A stretch of 64,000 bases of DNA from positions 83,027-147,026 of the forward strand of contig JACAET010000024.1 of NCBI GenBank assembly GCA_013388685.1, written 5' to 3'. The notes under the pieces are model-generated. The model did not search any database, had not been told where the DNA came from, and saw only the letters and a list, made by a program, of their open reading frames with translations. Below are positions 53,386 through 63,561 of this stretch, one piece after another. Both the position numbers and the translations under genes were made by a program. Positions within the stretch are counted from its first letter, which is position 1. Every line of letters starts with the position of its first letter. Source of the DNA: Chloroflexota bacterium. Lineage in GTDB: Bacteria; Chloroflexota; Anaerolineae; Anaerolineales; Villigracilaceae.

Positions 53386-54390
53386 TCATGCTGTGCCGTC
53401 TGCATCAGCATCTTGCGTTTGATAGATCTTTGCAATCACCTCTTCGAGCGGCGGATCGGAGATGGTAATGTCCACCACGCTTCCGGCGGCGGTTACATGG
53501 GCAAGCACCTTTTCTACAGACATCGTTCGAATATCGAAGCGCAATTTTACGCCGTAATGCCCCACTTTGAGAATCTCCACGCCCTCGATGTGGAACGATT
53601 TCGATACCTCGTCCGCATACCTCACCTCCACGAGTTTGGCGGTGAGAAACCTGCGTTTAAGATTCGAGACTTTGTCTTCATACACGATCTGTCCGTGATT
53701 GATGATGATGACGCGCTTGCACAGGGCTTCAAGATCGCCCGCGTCGTGAGAAGTGAGCAGGACGCCGACTTTTTCGCGCTGAGCCATTTCACGAATGGCG
53801 TCGCGGATGCGTTGTTTTGCGACCACATCCAGACCGATGGAGGGTTCATCGAGCAGAATCAACTTCGGGTGGTGGAGAAGCGATGCGGCGACTTCACAGC
53901 GCATTCGCTGTCCCAGCGAAAGTTTGCGAACGGGCGTCTCCAGAAGGTCGCCGATTTCGAACGTCTCGGCAAGAAAGGCAATTCGTTTTTTTGTCTCGAG
54001 ATCGCCGATTTCGAAAATTCTGCCGAAGAGACGGAAGGTGTCAATGGCAGGGAGGTGATACCACAACTGCGGACGCTGTCCGAAGACCGTGCCAATGTGA
54101 TAGGCGAGTTTTTGCCGCTCTTTCCAGGGGACGAACCCCAGAACTTTGGCGTCGCCTCCGCTGGGATGCAGGATGCCGGTCAGCATTTTGATGGTGGTGG
54201 ATTTGCCCGCGCCGTTGGGTCCGATGAAACCCAGCAGTTCTCCCGTCTCCATTTGGAACGACAGTCCGCGGACCGCTTCAATGATGTTGTATTGCGGCTT
54301 GAACAACGAGCGTACAGAACCGCCCAGCCCTTCGGCTTTACGCTTGCTCTGGAACGTTTTTTGGAGATTGGTCACTTCGATGGATGACAT
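53386..54390 (-). CDS. ABC-2-type transporter ATPase, permease not adjacent
   Basis: A 334-aa ATPase: Walker A GPNGAGKSTTIKML, signature KLSLGQRMRCEVAASLLHHP, Walker B LILLDEPSIGLDVVAKQ and switch HDAGDLEAL. The N-terminal stretch before Walker A is longer than usual (KTFQSKRKAEGLGGSVRSLF), typical of the daunorubicin or viologen exporter-like ABC-2 group. A C-terminal regulatory domain of about 85 residues follows. ATPases of this group normally sit beside two ABC-2 permeases; none is present here, so partners must be encoded elsewhere or were lost. I start at the ATG at 54390; the upstream open frame has no family match. Confidence 0.9.
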   Translation of the reverse strand: MSSIEVTNLQKTFQSKRKAEGLGGSVRSLFKPQYNIIEAVRGLSFQMETGELLGFIGPNGAGKSTTIKMLTGILHPSGGDAKVLGFVPWKERQKLAYHIGTVFGQRPQLWYHLPAIDTFRLFGRIFEIGDLETKKRIAFLAETFEIGDLLETPVRKLSLGQRMRCEVAASLLHHPKLILLDEPSIGLDVVAKQRIRDAIREMAQREKVGVLLTSHDAGDLEALCKRVIIINHGQIVYEDKVSNLKRRFLTAKLVEVRYADEVSKSFHIEGVEILKVGHYGVKLRFDIRTMSVEKVLAHVTAAGSVVDITISDPPLEEVIAKIYQTQDADADGTA

Positions 54391-54714
54391 GGCTCGACGG
54401 GAGAGTTGCAAAACAGGATTCCGGGCGGCGTTACCGAAGCAATTGTACCCCGTGTCATAGCGATGTATTCTACGAGTTTGTGTTTGTGAACGTCTTGGAG
54501 AGCAGCCTCTTGCTCCAGTTTGTAATGCAAAGACGCAATGAAATGCTTTGCCACAGATTGCACAGATTCGCACGGATTTTTTGAATAATGCGAGACCCTG
54601 GTCTCGCACTCCTGTATAAGGTGAGTAAATCAGAAAATCTGCAACATCGTGCCCGCGGGGTAAACCCGTGGCTGAAAGTACTTTTGCAAGCGGTCTATTA
54701 CAGATTAAGGCGGG
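54391..54714. other. Intergenic region, short repeats only
   Basis: No gene seen. It holds a near-perfect hairpin TGCGAGACC-CT-GGTCTCGCA (54589-54608), a CACAGATT-type direct repeat (54553-54568), and a CCCGCGGG palindrome near 54651. None looks like a convincing terminator. Confidence 0.4.
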
Positions 54715-55887
<1,173 letters not shown>

Positions 55888-56261
55888 GCTTGTCTATGGC
55901 GTCTATTATAAGACGACATGCTTTTTCGTTTCGAGGCGTAGGAGGATTCGAGAGGATGATTTTCTAACGTCGCCCGCCGTTGTAATCGCCCGAGTCCTCG
56001 CGGATGTGCCGCGAACTCTTCCTGCATGGATCCCTTATGCTTGCGGCTTTCCAAAAGGGTCGAGCAAAAAAACGGCTCTTGAATTTCAACGACAAATCAC
56101 AGAGTCACGGAGACGCTGAAAAAACACGTGGAACTTGTCACAGAACTACCCTGTCCCTCTGAGGGAGCGGTTGTTGCAACCGACGAGTCTCTTGTTTTGG
56201 GCCGTAGAGACCCTTCGCTGCGCTCAGGGTGACATTTTTGAGATGACTTGTAAAAAGGCTC
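55888..56261. other. Intergenic region with MITE-like copy B
   Basis: No gene is supported. The left end carries the aminotransferase promoter, including the palindrome GTCTATTATAAGAC (55901-55914); the right end holds the repeat at 56132-56251. The part between shows only weak frames. Confidence 0.5.
56132..56251 (-). repeat. MITE-like repeat, copy B
   Basis: Inverted and nearly identical to the element at 21548-21668 over about 110 bases (TCTCTTGTTTTGGGCCGTAG is shared), 34 kb away. It lies 10 bases downstream of the HD-GYP gene and may also act as that operon's 3' hairpin. Confidence 0.75.
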
Positions 56262-57782
56262 CTAAAAATTCTTATTCACCACTTTAAGAAAAAGGTCGGT
56301 CATGTTTGGATCGAACAAACGCCCGGATTGGCTGATGATATAGTCCAACGCCTGTGTTCTGCTCCAGGCAGTGCGATACGGGCGGTCGGATGTCAATGCG
56401 TCGAACACGTCCACGTAGGCAAAGACCCGCGCCACAAGAGGGATTTGTTCACCCTTCAACCCATAGGGGTAACCGCTCCCATCCCAGCGCTCATGGTGAT
56501 AGAGCGTGATGTCGAGTACGGATTTTGCGTTGGTGATTGGCGCAAGGATGTTGTAGCCCAAAATGACGTGTTGTTGCATGACCTGCCGTTCCCGTTCCGT
56601 GAGGCTGCCGGGTTTTAGCAAGATTGCATCGGGTATGCCGATTTTTCCAATATCGTGCAGGAGCGCTCCCTGTCGAATGGCATCCCAATCATCCACAGGC
56701 CTGCCCATGTGTTCGACCATGTGCATGGTCAATTCGCTGACGCGTCGCGTGTGCCCTTGTGTTTCCAGATCGCGCAGTTCGAGCGCCCGGGAGAGGCCCT
56801 CGATCATGGCGTTATAGCGGTTCATCAATTCGGCGTTGAGTTCCCGGTAGCTGTTCAAAACGATTGTGCGTTCTACCAGGGCGGCAATCTGTCCGGTAAC
56901 CCTTTCCAGGAACGCGTAGTTCAGGTCAAGGACGAGCCGGGGGGAGCGCCATGCAAATTCCAGAGCGCCGATCATTTTTTCCTTACTGAGGGGAAGGGCA
57001 AGGTATCCGCGAAAGCCGTCCTCTTTCAGGGGACTGATGGTTTGTGCCTTGCGGGTGCGGTCCTGTAAATCGGCAATCCATACGGGACCTTCCAGCGGTC
57101 TTCCGGTTCTGCCTGTGTCGAGATGAAAATTCAGCCTTGCCAGCTCCTGAGGCTTCAGCCCATGCGTCATGAGCAGTTCAAAGCGGACGGATAACGGATT
57201 GTAACGCAATGCAATCACCGCATCGGCAGATAGCGCTTCAGCCAAAATTCTCAAGACCGGTGGAAGTCCTTCCTTTACGTCGAGGGTGGAATAAAGCAGT
57301 CTGGAAATCGAATATTCGATCTCGCTGACCGACTTTTCGTCATCCTCAGCCGATAGTTCGTTTGCAATGAAGCCGGCTAACGCAGTGATCCACTTGATAT
57401 CGGCAGGTCGAAAGAAATCCGTTTGGTCGCTGATCATACCGATCACGCCCAGGGTTCTGTCAGCTTTCACAAGGGGAAATAACCCGCCGCTGACGAGTTC
57501 CGCATGGTTTAAAAATGTGAAAGGTTCCCGGGTTTCGAGAACTTCACGTATGACGTTTTCGGTAAATTGGGGAGGGATCGAACCGGGGCGAACGCTTGCC
57601 ACCCACTGTACGGCAGTGTTTTCTCCGGTCAATCCCATCCAAGCATTAACAAGCCCCTCCTGTCCGGAAAGAATCTGAAGCCATTTCCTTCCCCTGGCTA
57701 TTCGACTGGATGCCTGCCGATCAAGTTCATTGTCGGTGTTTATAAAATTGATGCCTTTCAGGCTTAACGGGTCGCTGAGCAT
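56262..57782 (-). CDS. GAF-HD-GYP domain protein, probable cyclic-di-nucleotide phosphodiesterase
   Basis: A 506-aa protein. Residues about 30-145 and 165-310 are two GAF-like sensor domains (the second with ILAEALSADAVIALRYNPL). Residues about 325-500 are an HD-GYP phosphodiesterase: the HD pair H376/D377 in LLHDIGKIGIPD, the later HH at 429-430 and the GYP motif in HHERWDGSGYPYGLKG. HD-GYP proteins split c-di-GMP or related cyclic dinucleotides. The ATG follows the NHLP-like stop codon without a gap (TAAATG). It is the last gene of the peptide/DUF5317/NHLP cassette. It lacks a TM segment, so the GAF domains would sense a cytosolic cue. Confidence 0.9.
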   Translation of the reverse strand: MLSDPLSLKGINFINTDNELDRQASSRIARGRKWLQILSGQEGLVNAWMGLTGENTAVQWVASVRPGSIPPQFTENVIREVLETREPFTFLNHAELVSGGLFPLVKADRTLGVIGMISDQTDFFRPADIKWITALAGFIANELSAEDDEKSVSEIEYSISRLLYSTLDVKEGLPPVLRILAEALSADAVIALRYNPLSVRFELLMTHGLKPQELARLNFHLDTGRTGRPLEGPVWIADLQDRTRKAQTISPLKEDGFRGYLALPLSKEKMIGALEFAWRSPRLVLDLNYAFLERVTGQIAALVERTIVLNSYRELNAELMNRYNAMIEGLSRALELRDLETQGHTRRVSELTMHMVEHMGRPVDDWDAIRQGALLHDIGKIGIPDAILLKPGSLTERERQVMQQHVILGYNILAPITNAKSVLDITLYHHERWDGSGYPYGLKGEQIPLVARVFAYVDVFDALTSDRPYRTAWSRTQALDYIISQSGRLFDPNMTDLFLKVVNKNF

Positions 57783-58073
57783 TTATTCGATGAGTCCGTT
57801 TTTCAATAGACGGTTGGATAGTCCTTCATCCAGTTGTTGTATGAATTCGGGAAGATTTGCCGCCTTGATCGAGTCAAGGACGTTCAGGGTTGCTTCGGTT
57901 ATGTGGAATTGTTCCCCGCCGAATCCGCTTCGTATCGCGCCGCGCGGATCTTCCAGCAATTTGGCGCAGAAACGGAGGTTGAGCGAGGCGGCAATGAGAA
58001 CGCGCCCGATGGCGTTCAGGTCTTCTGCCACATCAATGGTTTGGGGAGGTCGAGTCAGCGGTTTTGTATACAT
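57783..58073 (-). CDS. NHLP/Os1348-like small protein (RiPP-leader-like)
   Basis: A 96-aa protein. The core, from about residue 14, AEDLNAIGRVLIAASLNLRF followed by CAKLLEDPRGAIRSGFGG and LPEFIQQLDEGL, has the pattern of the NHLP (nitrile-hydratase leader peptide-like) clan, which serves as leader or recognition modules of ribosomal peptides but also occurs with no peptide core. Here the C-terminus (SNRLLKNGLIE) offers no Cys/Ser/Thr-rich core and no modification enzyme is nearby, so it may be a stand-alone regulator or binding protein. The start ATG overlaps the DUF5317 stop (TAATG), and an upstream extension lies wholly within that gene. Confidence 0.65.
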   Translation of the reverse strand: MYTKPLTRPPQTIDVAEDLNAIGRVLIAASLNLRFCAKLLEDPRGAIRSGFGGEQFHITEATLNVLDSIKAANLPEFIQQLDEGLSNRLLKNGLIE

Positions 58074-58660
58074 TAGGAATCTCCAGACTTGTGGGCGCGA
58101 ACAGGTTGTATGCCAAGGCACATCCAAAATGCCCCCGTTGCCACAAAAATATCACCGAGGCTGAAAGCAAAACGATAGGGAATAATCGCAGGCGAAACAA
58201 AACGGTCAGACAGCCAGGGCAGGACGATGTTCGATTCGGCCAATAGTATATCTTTGCTCGCGTTGCTAATTCGTCTGCCGGTCTCCAGGGTGCTGAGGAT
58301 ATTCGGATCTACAAATTTTTGCGCCGTTTCGAAAGGCAATGGCATGAAGCCGCCATTGGCAAGAATAGCCGTCAGATTGAACGCCAAGCCAACCGCCAAA
58401 ACGGGCATGCCCGGCACTTTGAAGTTGATCAGCGTAAAAAGGAGCAAAATTGCCTGTGACCAGACCAACCCGGCGGAGGCAAGCTCGTCGGATGCCCAAT
58501 CACGGGTAAAAGGCAGGTAAACCGCTGTCAATTGCGGCAGAAAACCCAGGAAAACCAGCCAGACTGCCCTGAAAACGGGAGAATGCCAGGTCCGCCCACT
58601 CCACCTGGCATATCCCATGCCGGTTAACATGCCGGCTGCTATGGCTGTAAGCAGAATCAA
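58073..58660 (-). CDS. DUF5317-family membrane protein
   Basis: A 195-aa protein with about five hydrophobic segments and the family stretch LAFNLTAILANGGFMPLPFE. DUF5317 proteins have no assigned function; I place it in the family from memory of this motif. The start is a TTG at 58660 immediately after the stop codon of the small peptide gene (TAATTG), with GCGGA upstream, so translation is probably coupled; an ATG at 58630 is the alternative. Its own stop overlaps the next ATG. The tight packing with the peptide gene suggests that the membrane protein handles, exports or senses that peptide, but this is inference. Confidence 0.75.
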   Translation of the reverse strand: MILLTAIAAGMLTGMGYARWSGRTWHSPVFRAVWLVFLGFLPQLTAVYLPFTRDWASDELASAGLVWSQAILLLFTLINFKVPGMPVLAVGLAFNLTAILANGGFMPLPFETAQKFVDPNILSTLETGRRISNASKDILLAESNIVLPWLSDRFVSPAIIPYRFAFSLGDIFVATGAFWMCLGIQPVRAHKSGDS

Positions 58661-58807
58661 TTATTTGATTCCGCTGCCGCCCACATCCTCCGGGGCGCCT
58701 GCGCCCAGCACCAGCAAAACGAGCGCCAATAACATCATGGCAAATTGGATATGGGTCTTGTTGAGCTTGGTGACGGAAAACACGATTTGATTGAATGTCT
58801 TGTTCAT
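58661..58807 (-). CDS. Small hydrophobic peptide, 48 aa
   Basis: An ATG preceded by a strong AAAGGTG site opens a 48-residue frame: a polar amphipathic start (MNKTFNQIVFSVTKLN), a hydrophobic stretch (FAMMLLALVLLVLGAGA, residues 22-38) and a Gly-rich tail (PEDVGGSGIK). The hydrophobic part followed by A-G-A looks like a signal peptide with a short mature tail, although proline at +1 would hinder signal peptidase I after A38; a cut after A36 is possible. Otherwise it is a single-pass membrane peptide. It stands 75 bases downstream of the STAND/BTAD regulator gene and abuts the DUF5317 gene. It has no recognised homologue in my memory. Confidence 0.7.
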   Translation of the reverse strand: MNKTFNQIVFSVTKLNKTHIQFAMMLLALVLLVLGAGAPEDVGGSGIK

Positions 58808-58881
58808 GGTTCACCTTTCTGAATTTGGTATCTGAATTTTGTATGCCCCACTTTATCCGATACCCGGTTACAAAGGTGGCC

Positions 58882-61800
58882 TCAAATCGTATCCAATAAT
58901 TGTTTGTAGAGCGCGCTGATTTCGGAGGACGGTTTCAACCCCAGCTCGTTCATGAGCAAATTCTGATATTGCCGGTATTGCTGAGTCATGCCTACGGGGT
59001 CGTGCAGGCTGGCATAAGCTTGGATGGCAATGCGGTTGGCGGATTCCAACAGAGGGTCGGCGTTCAGAGCGGTTGCTGCGGTTCGAAGACAGTCTTTTGC
59101 CCGACCGGACTGTAGGTACATGTCTGCCAATTCCACCAACAGGTCGAGATACGCATCCTGATAATGCAGGCGGTCTGCCACAGCCCATTCTGCATCTATA
59201 TCAGCCAGATAGGGACCTCTCATCAGCGCGAGCGCGCGGTTTCGAATCTCCATGTCGCCCGCCGAATCGGCGCTGCGACATGCCTTGAGGAGTTTGTCAA
59301 CCTCCTGGCGGTCCCAGGTGTAATGGATCTCGCGATTGAAGCGGTATTTTTCATTCTCATATAGGATGACATTCTGTCCGAGCGCCTGGCGGATTCTGTA
59401 GATGTTGATTTTAAAACGCATTTTGAGCCGGGCTGGTGATATATCGGGCCAAAATTCGAGGGCGATTTGTTCCTTGGTCAGGGGGGGGGATTGGAGGAGA
59501 AAGAAAAACAAATCGCGCGCTTCGCGGGTTTGCCAGTCAGACGATTCCACCAGCCGCTGGTCGCGGCGAACCTGCACTTCTCCGAAACTGACGATTTCCA
59601 ATTTCGGGATTTTCGTCTTTGGCGCGTTCGTTTCCTGACGGATTTCTGCGACGAGCTCGAGAATCGAGTTTCTAATCTTTTGCGCCTGCCTCAAAAACCG
59701 ACCAATGACGATATCCTTGAATAATTGAGTGTTTCCTCTCTTTCGCAGCCACGCCGCACACCGGCTGGCATGGATCATGAACGGCGTCGGATTCTGCCAT
59801 TCGCGTGCAGAAGGCAACAACCCCTTGAGGTTTTGCAAGGCGGTGTCAGGAAATTGCACCGAGAGGGCTGTTTCCAGCCATAGCCGTGCAATCGCCTGCT
59901 CCATTTGATTCCCGCCCTCCTCAAAAAGCGCAACCGCATCGCGGAGAACGACAATGGCAGGTTCGATTTTGTCGGCGTCCAACCAGCATATTCCCAATTC
60001 GAGATTATAGAGCGCCCGTTCGAATAACCCAAGTTTGACCTGGGCGATCACGGCATGGTTGATCTCTTCCACAGCCAGCAGGGGCTCTCCGCCCAGACGT
60101 TGAAGCCGCGCCTCACCCAACGATGCGTAAAAAATATACAGGGAATTGCCAAGGTGGGTGGCCTGCGTGAGCGCTTTATCGTAATAATCGTATGCCGATT
60201 CCAGTTCGGACAGATCGGTCAATAGATCTGCCAGGCTGATCATGATATTGGTTTCGATCTGCAGGTAACCGCTTCGCCGGGCGGTTTCGAGGGCATTGTG
60301 CAGGGATGAATAGGCTTCTTTCAGCCTGCCGGTCATATGGTAAAGCAATCCCAGGTTGTTCAATAGGCGCGCTTTCCAGCCGGTGTTGCCCGAATCTTTC
60401 CAGGCTTCGAGCGCATTGGAGTAATATCGCTCGGTAATTTCGGGTTTTCCCAGACGGCGGTAGACCACCCCGATTTCGGTCTCCAGGATTGGCACCTTGT
60501 TGCTGATGCCCAGGGTTTTGCTTGTGCGTAATGATTTCTGTAGCCAACGAAGCGCCTCCTCCATATGACCCAAGCCGTAAGATGACAAACCACGGATTCT
60601 TTGCGCCTCGGCGAATGCAAGCTGCATTTCAGGAAGCGCATTTTCCTTTGTCGTTTCGAGGATTTTCTCAGAGTCGCTGATGGCGCGGTCGAAATCTCCG
60701 AGTTGCCTGAAAATTTCCGCGCGCCGCATCAGATTTGTAATCCAGGCAACATCGTCTTTGTCTGCGCGGAGTTTCCCGTCCGCCAGATTGTACAACTCCA
60801 GCGCCTGTCGATTCTCCCCTTTGAAGGCGTGAATGATTCCCAACAAGGACACCAGTACCGGTTGGGAATAGATGATTTCGTCGGAAAGCCGTTTGAGCCA
60901 GCGCTCCAGGGTTGGTATGCGGCCCGCCGCAATAAAATGAGAGCCTGTGCTTTTGAGCAGCCGGACTTGATTGTCGGTATCGTCCAGTTGGGCGTAGATG
61001 TGGAATGCCTCGTCCCAGGATTGTTGCGCCTCATATGCTTTCGCCAGGCTGTGTTGAATGTGCCACGAAAGAACGGGATGTTCGTACTGGAACTTCGATC
61101 TGAGAAAATGGCGGAAGAGATGATGGTATCGGATCCAGTTTCCCTCATCGCCAACAGGGACGCTGAAGATGTTATTTGCTCTAACGTGATGGAAGAGCGT
61201 TTCCCAGTCGAGTGATTCATCCTCCATCAGCGGTTCCAGCACGTTCTTGCACAGTTCGACGTCGAACGTTTCGAACAAGGAGGTCATCAACAGGAACTGG
61301 CGAACCTGTTCCGTTTGGCGGAGAAGAACCTCTTTCGAAAAGAAATCGAATAATTCACGCGTCGATTCCAAAGGGCGCATTCTTGGAATCGAACCGGGCT
61401 TTCCGTTCGAAAGATGAATTGCCGCGATCCACCCTTCGGTTTGTTCCACCAGTGTATCCGCCTCATGCCTGCTTAATTCAATGCCGCTGTTTTGTTGAAA
61501 GAGCCGCTGTATTTCATCGGCGGAAAACGACAAGTCTTCGTACGACAAGCCGCCAATCTGGTTGCGCGCAACCAGGAGGGGGGAATCGGGCAGATTGGGC
61601 AGGGCGCGGGAAGCCAGGATCAAATGGACATTTTCGCTGGTGAGTTGGACAAAACGATTGATCAACGGACCAGCGAAAGGACTGTCTTCCACCAGATGAT
61701 AATCGTCGAGGATCAAGAGGAAATGCTCGTTGATTTGGGCGGCGATTTCGTTGGTGATTGTCACCAGAATTCGTTCCGCGTCGCGTTCGAAGGATGTCAT

Positions 61801-62121
61801 GCTTTCCAGCGCGGCGCGTGAGTCACGCCCGAAAGCGCGAAACTGCATTGCAATCGAAGCCGTCAAATACCCCAGGAATCGTTGGGGATCCTGGTCCAGC
61901 GGGTCCAGCGTGAGCCAGCATACCGGCATTTCGGTTTGCTGGGCGAGATCCACCAGCAGGGAGGTTTTTCCGTACCCGGCTGGCGCAACGACCAGCAGGA
62001 GTTTTTTATCCATTTGTTCATAGAGCCCGTCAATCAAGCGCGGTCGCGTGATCAATTCACGTCGGCGGTGCGGCACGTGAATCTTATTCCTGCTTACCGG
62101 TATACCAGCAATGGTTTTCAT
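58882..62121 (-). CDS. MalT-like STAND ATPase with C-terminal BTAD domain, transcriptional activator
   Basis: A 1079-aa regulator. An AAA/NB-ARC-like ATPase lies at about 25-300, with Walker A APAGYGKTSLLV (from 46) and Walker B HFLLILDDYHLVED. A long row of TPR-like helices (about 380-800; LLNNLGLLYHMTGRLKEAYS) gives a surface for inducer or partner binding. From about 825 comes a winged-helix part of the SARP type (SFGEVQVRRDQRLVE, then FWPDISPARLKMRFKINIYR) and the BTAD helices. Such activators oligomerise when an inducer binds. It reads into the small-peptide cassette, 75 bases upstream of it, and could be both its regulator and the receptor of its signal. No LuxR-type helix is seen. Confidence 0.9.
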   Translation of the reverse strand: MKTIAGIPVSRNKIHVPHRRRELITRPRLIDGLYEQMDKKLLLVVAPAGYGKTSLLVDLAQQTEMPVCWLTLDPLDQDPQRFLGYLTASIAMQFRAFGRDSRAALESMTSFERDAERILVTITNEIAAQINEHFLLILDDYHLVEDSPFAGPLINRFVQLTSENVHLILASRALPNLPDSPLLVARNQIGGLSYEDLSFSADEIQRLFQQNSGIELSRHEADTLVEQTEGWIAAIHLSNGKPGSIPRMRPLESTRELFDFFSKEVLLRQTEQVRQFLLMTSLFETFDVELCKNVLEPLMEDESLDWETLFHHVRANNIFSVPVGDEGNWIRYHHLFRHFLRSKFQYEHPVLSWHIQHSLAKAYEAQQSWDEAFHIYAQLDDTDNQVRLLKSTGSHFIAAGRIPTLERWLKRLSDEIIYSQPVLVSLLGIIHAFKGENRQALELYNLADGKLRADKDDVAWITNLMRRAEIFRQLGDFDRAISDSEKILETTKENALPEMQLAFAEAQRIRGLSSYGLGHMEEALRWLQKSLRTSKTLGISNKVPILETEIGVVYRRLGKPEITERYYSNALEAWKDSGNTGWKARLLNNLGLLYHMTGRLKEAYSSLHNALETARRSGYLQIETNIMISLADLLTDLSELESAYDYYDKALTQATHLGNSLYIFYASLGEARLQRLGGEPLLAVEEINHAVIAQVKLGLFERALYNLELGICWLDADKIEPAIVVLRDAVALFEEGGNQMEQAIARLWLETALSVQFPDTALQNLKGLLPSAREWQNPTPFMIHASRCAAWLRKRGNTQLFKDIVIGRFLRQAQKIRNSILELVAEIRQETNAPKTKIPKLEIVSFGEVQVRRDQRLVESSDWQTREARDLFFFLLQSPPLTKEQIALEFWPDISPARLKMRFKINIYRIRQALGQNVILYENEKYRFNREIHYTWDRQEVDKLLKACRSADSAGDMEIRNRALALMRGPYLADIDAEWAVADRLHYQDAYLDLLVELADMYLQSGRAKDCLRTAATALNADPLLESANRIAIQAYASLHDPVGMTQQYRQYQNLLMNELGLKPSSEISALYKQLLDTI

Positions 62122-62329
62122 GGCGAAAAAATTCTGAACTGACGGGATGTTCTACTGTTTTATTCTATTACATTGCAGTTGCATCCAATGGTTTCAATTT
62201 TGTAACATTCGGTGGGGATTGACCAAATTTATCACAAGGATGGGGTTCTTGCCAATCGGTAAAGAGCTCCTCCCGCCGGCGTACCCCCTGTTTTTTGGGG
62301 CAAATCCGCATAAAGGCTCGAAGTTGCCA

Positions 62330-62358
62330 TTGTATTTCATGTCAAAACAACGTATACT
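62330..62358 (+). promoter_or_regulatory. Promoter of the M4 protease-inhibitor operon
   Basis: TTGTAT (62330-62335), a 17-base spacer and TATACT (62353-62358). Expected start near 62365; AAAGGA precedes the ATG at 62404. Confidence 0.6.
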
Positions 62359-62403
62359 GAAACCGACCGTTCGAGTCCAATTCGCCAAGGAAAGGATTGT
62401 TCC

Positions 62404-63552
62404 ATGCATATCTACCATCCCATGAATTGTATCGTCCCACCTCACATGCTCGAGGAAATCGCCTCCAGAGGCACAGCGGCGCAAAGGGAACTGGCAATCA
62501 GCACGCTGAAGGCGTCCGAGCAAATGCGCGGACAAAGGCGCGCCTTGTCGGATTTTGCCGGCGCCGTCTCGCGCGTTGCCGCAGTGGGAGGCAAGGAGCG
62601 GATCGTCTACGATGCCCGAAACGGTTCCTCCCTTCCCGGTACGCCCGTGCGCAAGGAAGGGGACGGACCTTCGGCAGACGTAGCGGTCAACGAAGCCTAC
62701 GATGGCAGCGGCGCGACCTTCGATCTTTACAAGGACATTTACAACCGCAATTCGATTGACAATAACGGCATGCGTATGGATTCCACCGTTCATTATCGAA
62801 AAGGCTACGATAATGCCTTTTGGAATGGGGAACAAATGGTTTATGGCGACGGCGATGAAGATCTGCCCGTCAGCGACCGGCTCTTTAATCGTTTCACCAT
62901 CGCCATTGATATCATCGGTCACGAATTGACGCATGGGGTGACTCAGTTCGAAGCCAAGTTGGTTTATTCCTACCAGGCAGGCGCATTGAACGAATCCATG
63001 TCGGACGTGTTCGGTTCTCTCGTGAAACAACGCGTCCTCAATCACACTGCCGCGCAGGCGGATTGGATCATCGGCGAAGGGTTGTTTACGCCCAATGTCA
63101 AGGGAGTCGGCATCCGGTCCATGAAGGAACCGGGAACGGCGTACAACGATCCTGTGCTTGGCAGGGATCCACAGCCCGGTCATATGAAGGATTATGTCAA
63201 TACGTCCAGTGATAACGGCGGCGTACACATTAATTCCGGCATACCCAATCGGGCGTTCTACATCACTGCCATGGAACTCGGCGGCTATGCCTGGGAAAAA
63301 GCCGGGCAGATCTGGTATGTCACCTTGAGGGATAAACTTGGTTCGACTTCGCAGTTCCAGGATTGCGCCGATCTCACGTACGCGGTCGCCGCGGAGTTGT
63401 ACGGCGTCAACAGCCTCGAACAGATGGCGGTGAAGAAGGGTTGGGCGGATGTGGGGATCGCTGTGGGCGATGTGCCGGTTCCGCCGACTGAACCCGGTGA
63501 GGGTTGTCTGGCGTCGTTTCTGCGCCTGATCGGCGCCGCGCCGTCGAAGTAA
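62404..63552 (+). CDS. Protealysin-like M4 metalloprotease
   Basis: A 382-aa thermolysin-family zinc protease. The zinc site is H173-E-L-T-H177 in IIGHELTHGVTQF with the third ligand E197 in AGALNESMSDVFG; the late histidine motif is DNGGVHINSGIPNRAFY. The N-terminus lacks a signal peptide and a long propeptide and instead has a short stretch, MNCIVPPHMLEEIASRG, like the brief propeptide of protealysins. These are often kept inside the cell and act in bacterial competition or host contact. The next gene encodes a probable inhibitor. The tail after about 340 is short and proline-rich. Confidence 0.92.
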   Translation: MHIYHPMNCIVPPHMLEEIASRGTAAQRELAISTLKASEQMRGQRRALSDFAGAVSRVAAVGGKERIVYDARNGSSLPGTPVRKEGDGPSADVAVNEAYDGSGATFDLYKDIYNRNSIDNNGMRMDSTVHYRKGYDNAFWNGEQMVYGDGDEDLPVSDRLFNRFTIAIDIIGHELTHGVTQFEAKLVYSYQAGALNESMSDVFGSLVKQRVLNHTAAQADWIIGEGLFTPNVKGVGIRSMKEPGTAYNDPVLGRDPQPGHMKDYVNTSSDNGGVHINSGIPNRAFYITAMELGGYAWEKAGQIWYVTLRDKLGSTSQFQDCADLTYAVAAELYGVNSLEQMAVKKGWADVGIAVGDVPVPPTEPGEGCLASFLRLIGAAPSK

Positions 63553-63561
63553 GGGGCGCAC

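Noticed and set aside
54391..54609. N-terminal extension of the ABC-2-type ATPase
   Set aside because: No similarity to ATPases before MSSIEVTNLQKTF; the extension runs through intergenic repeats.
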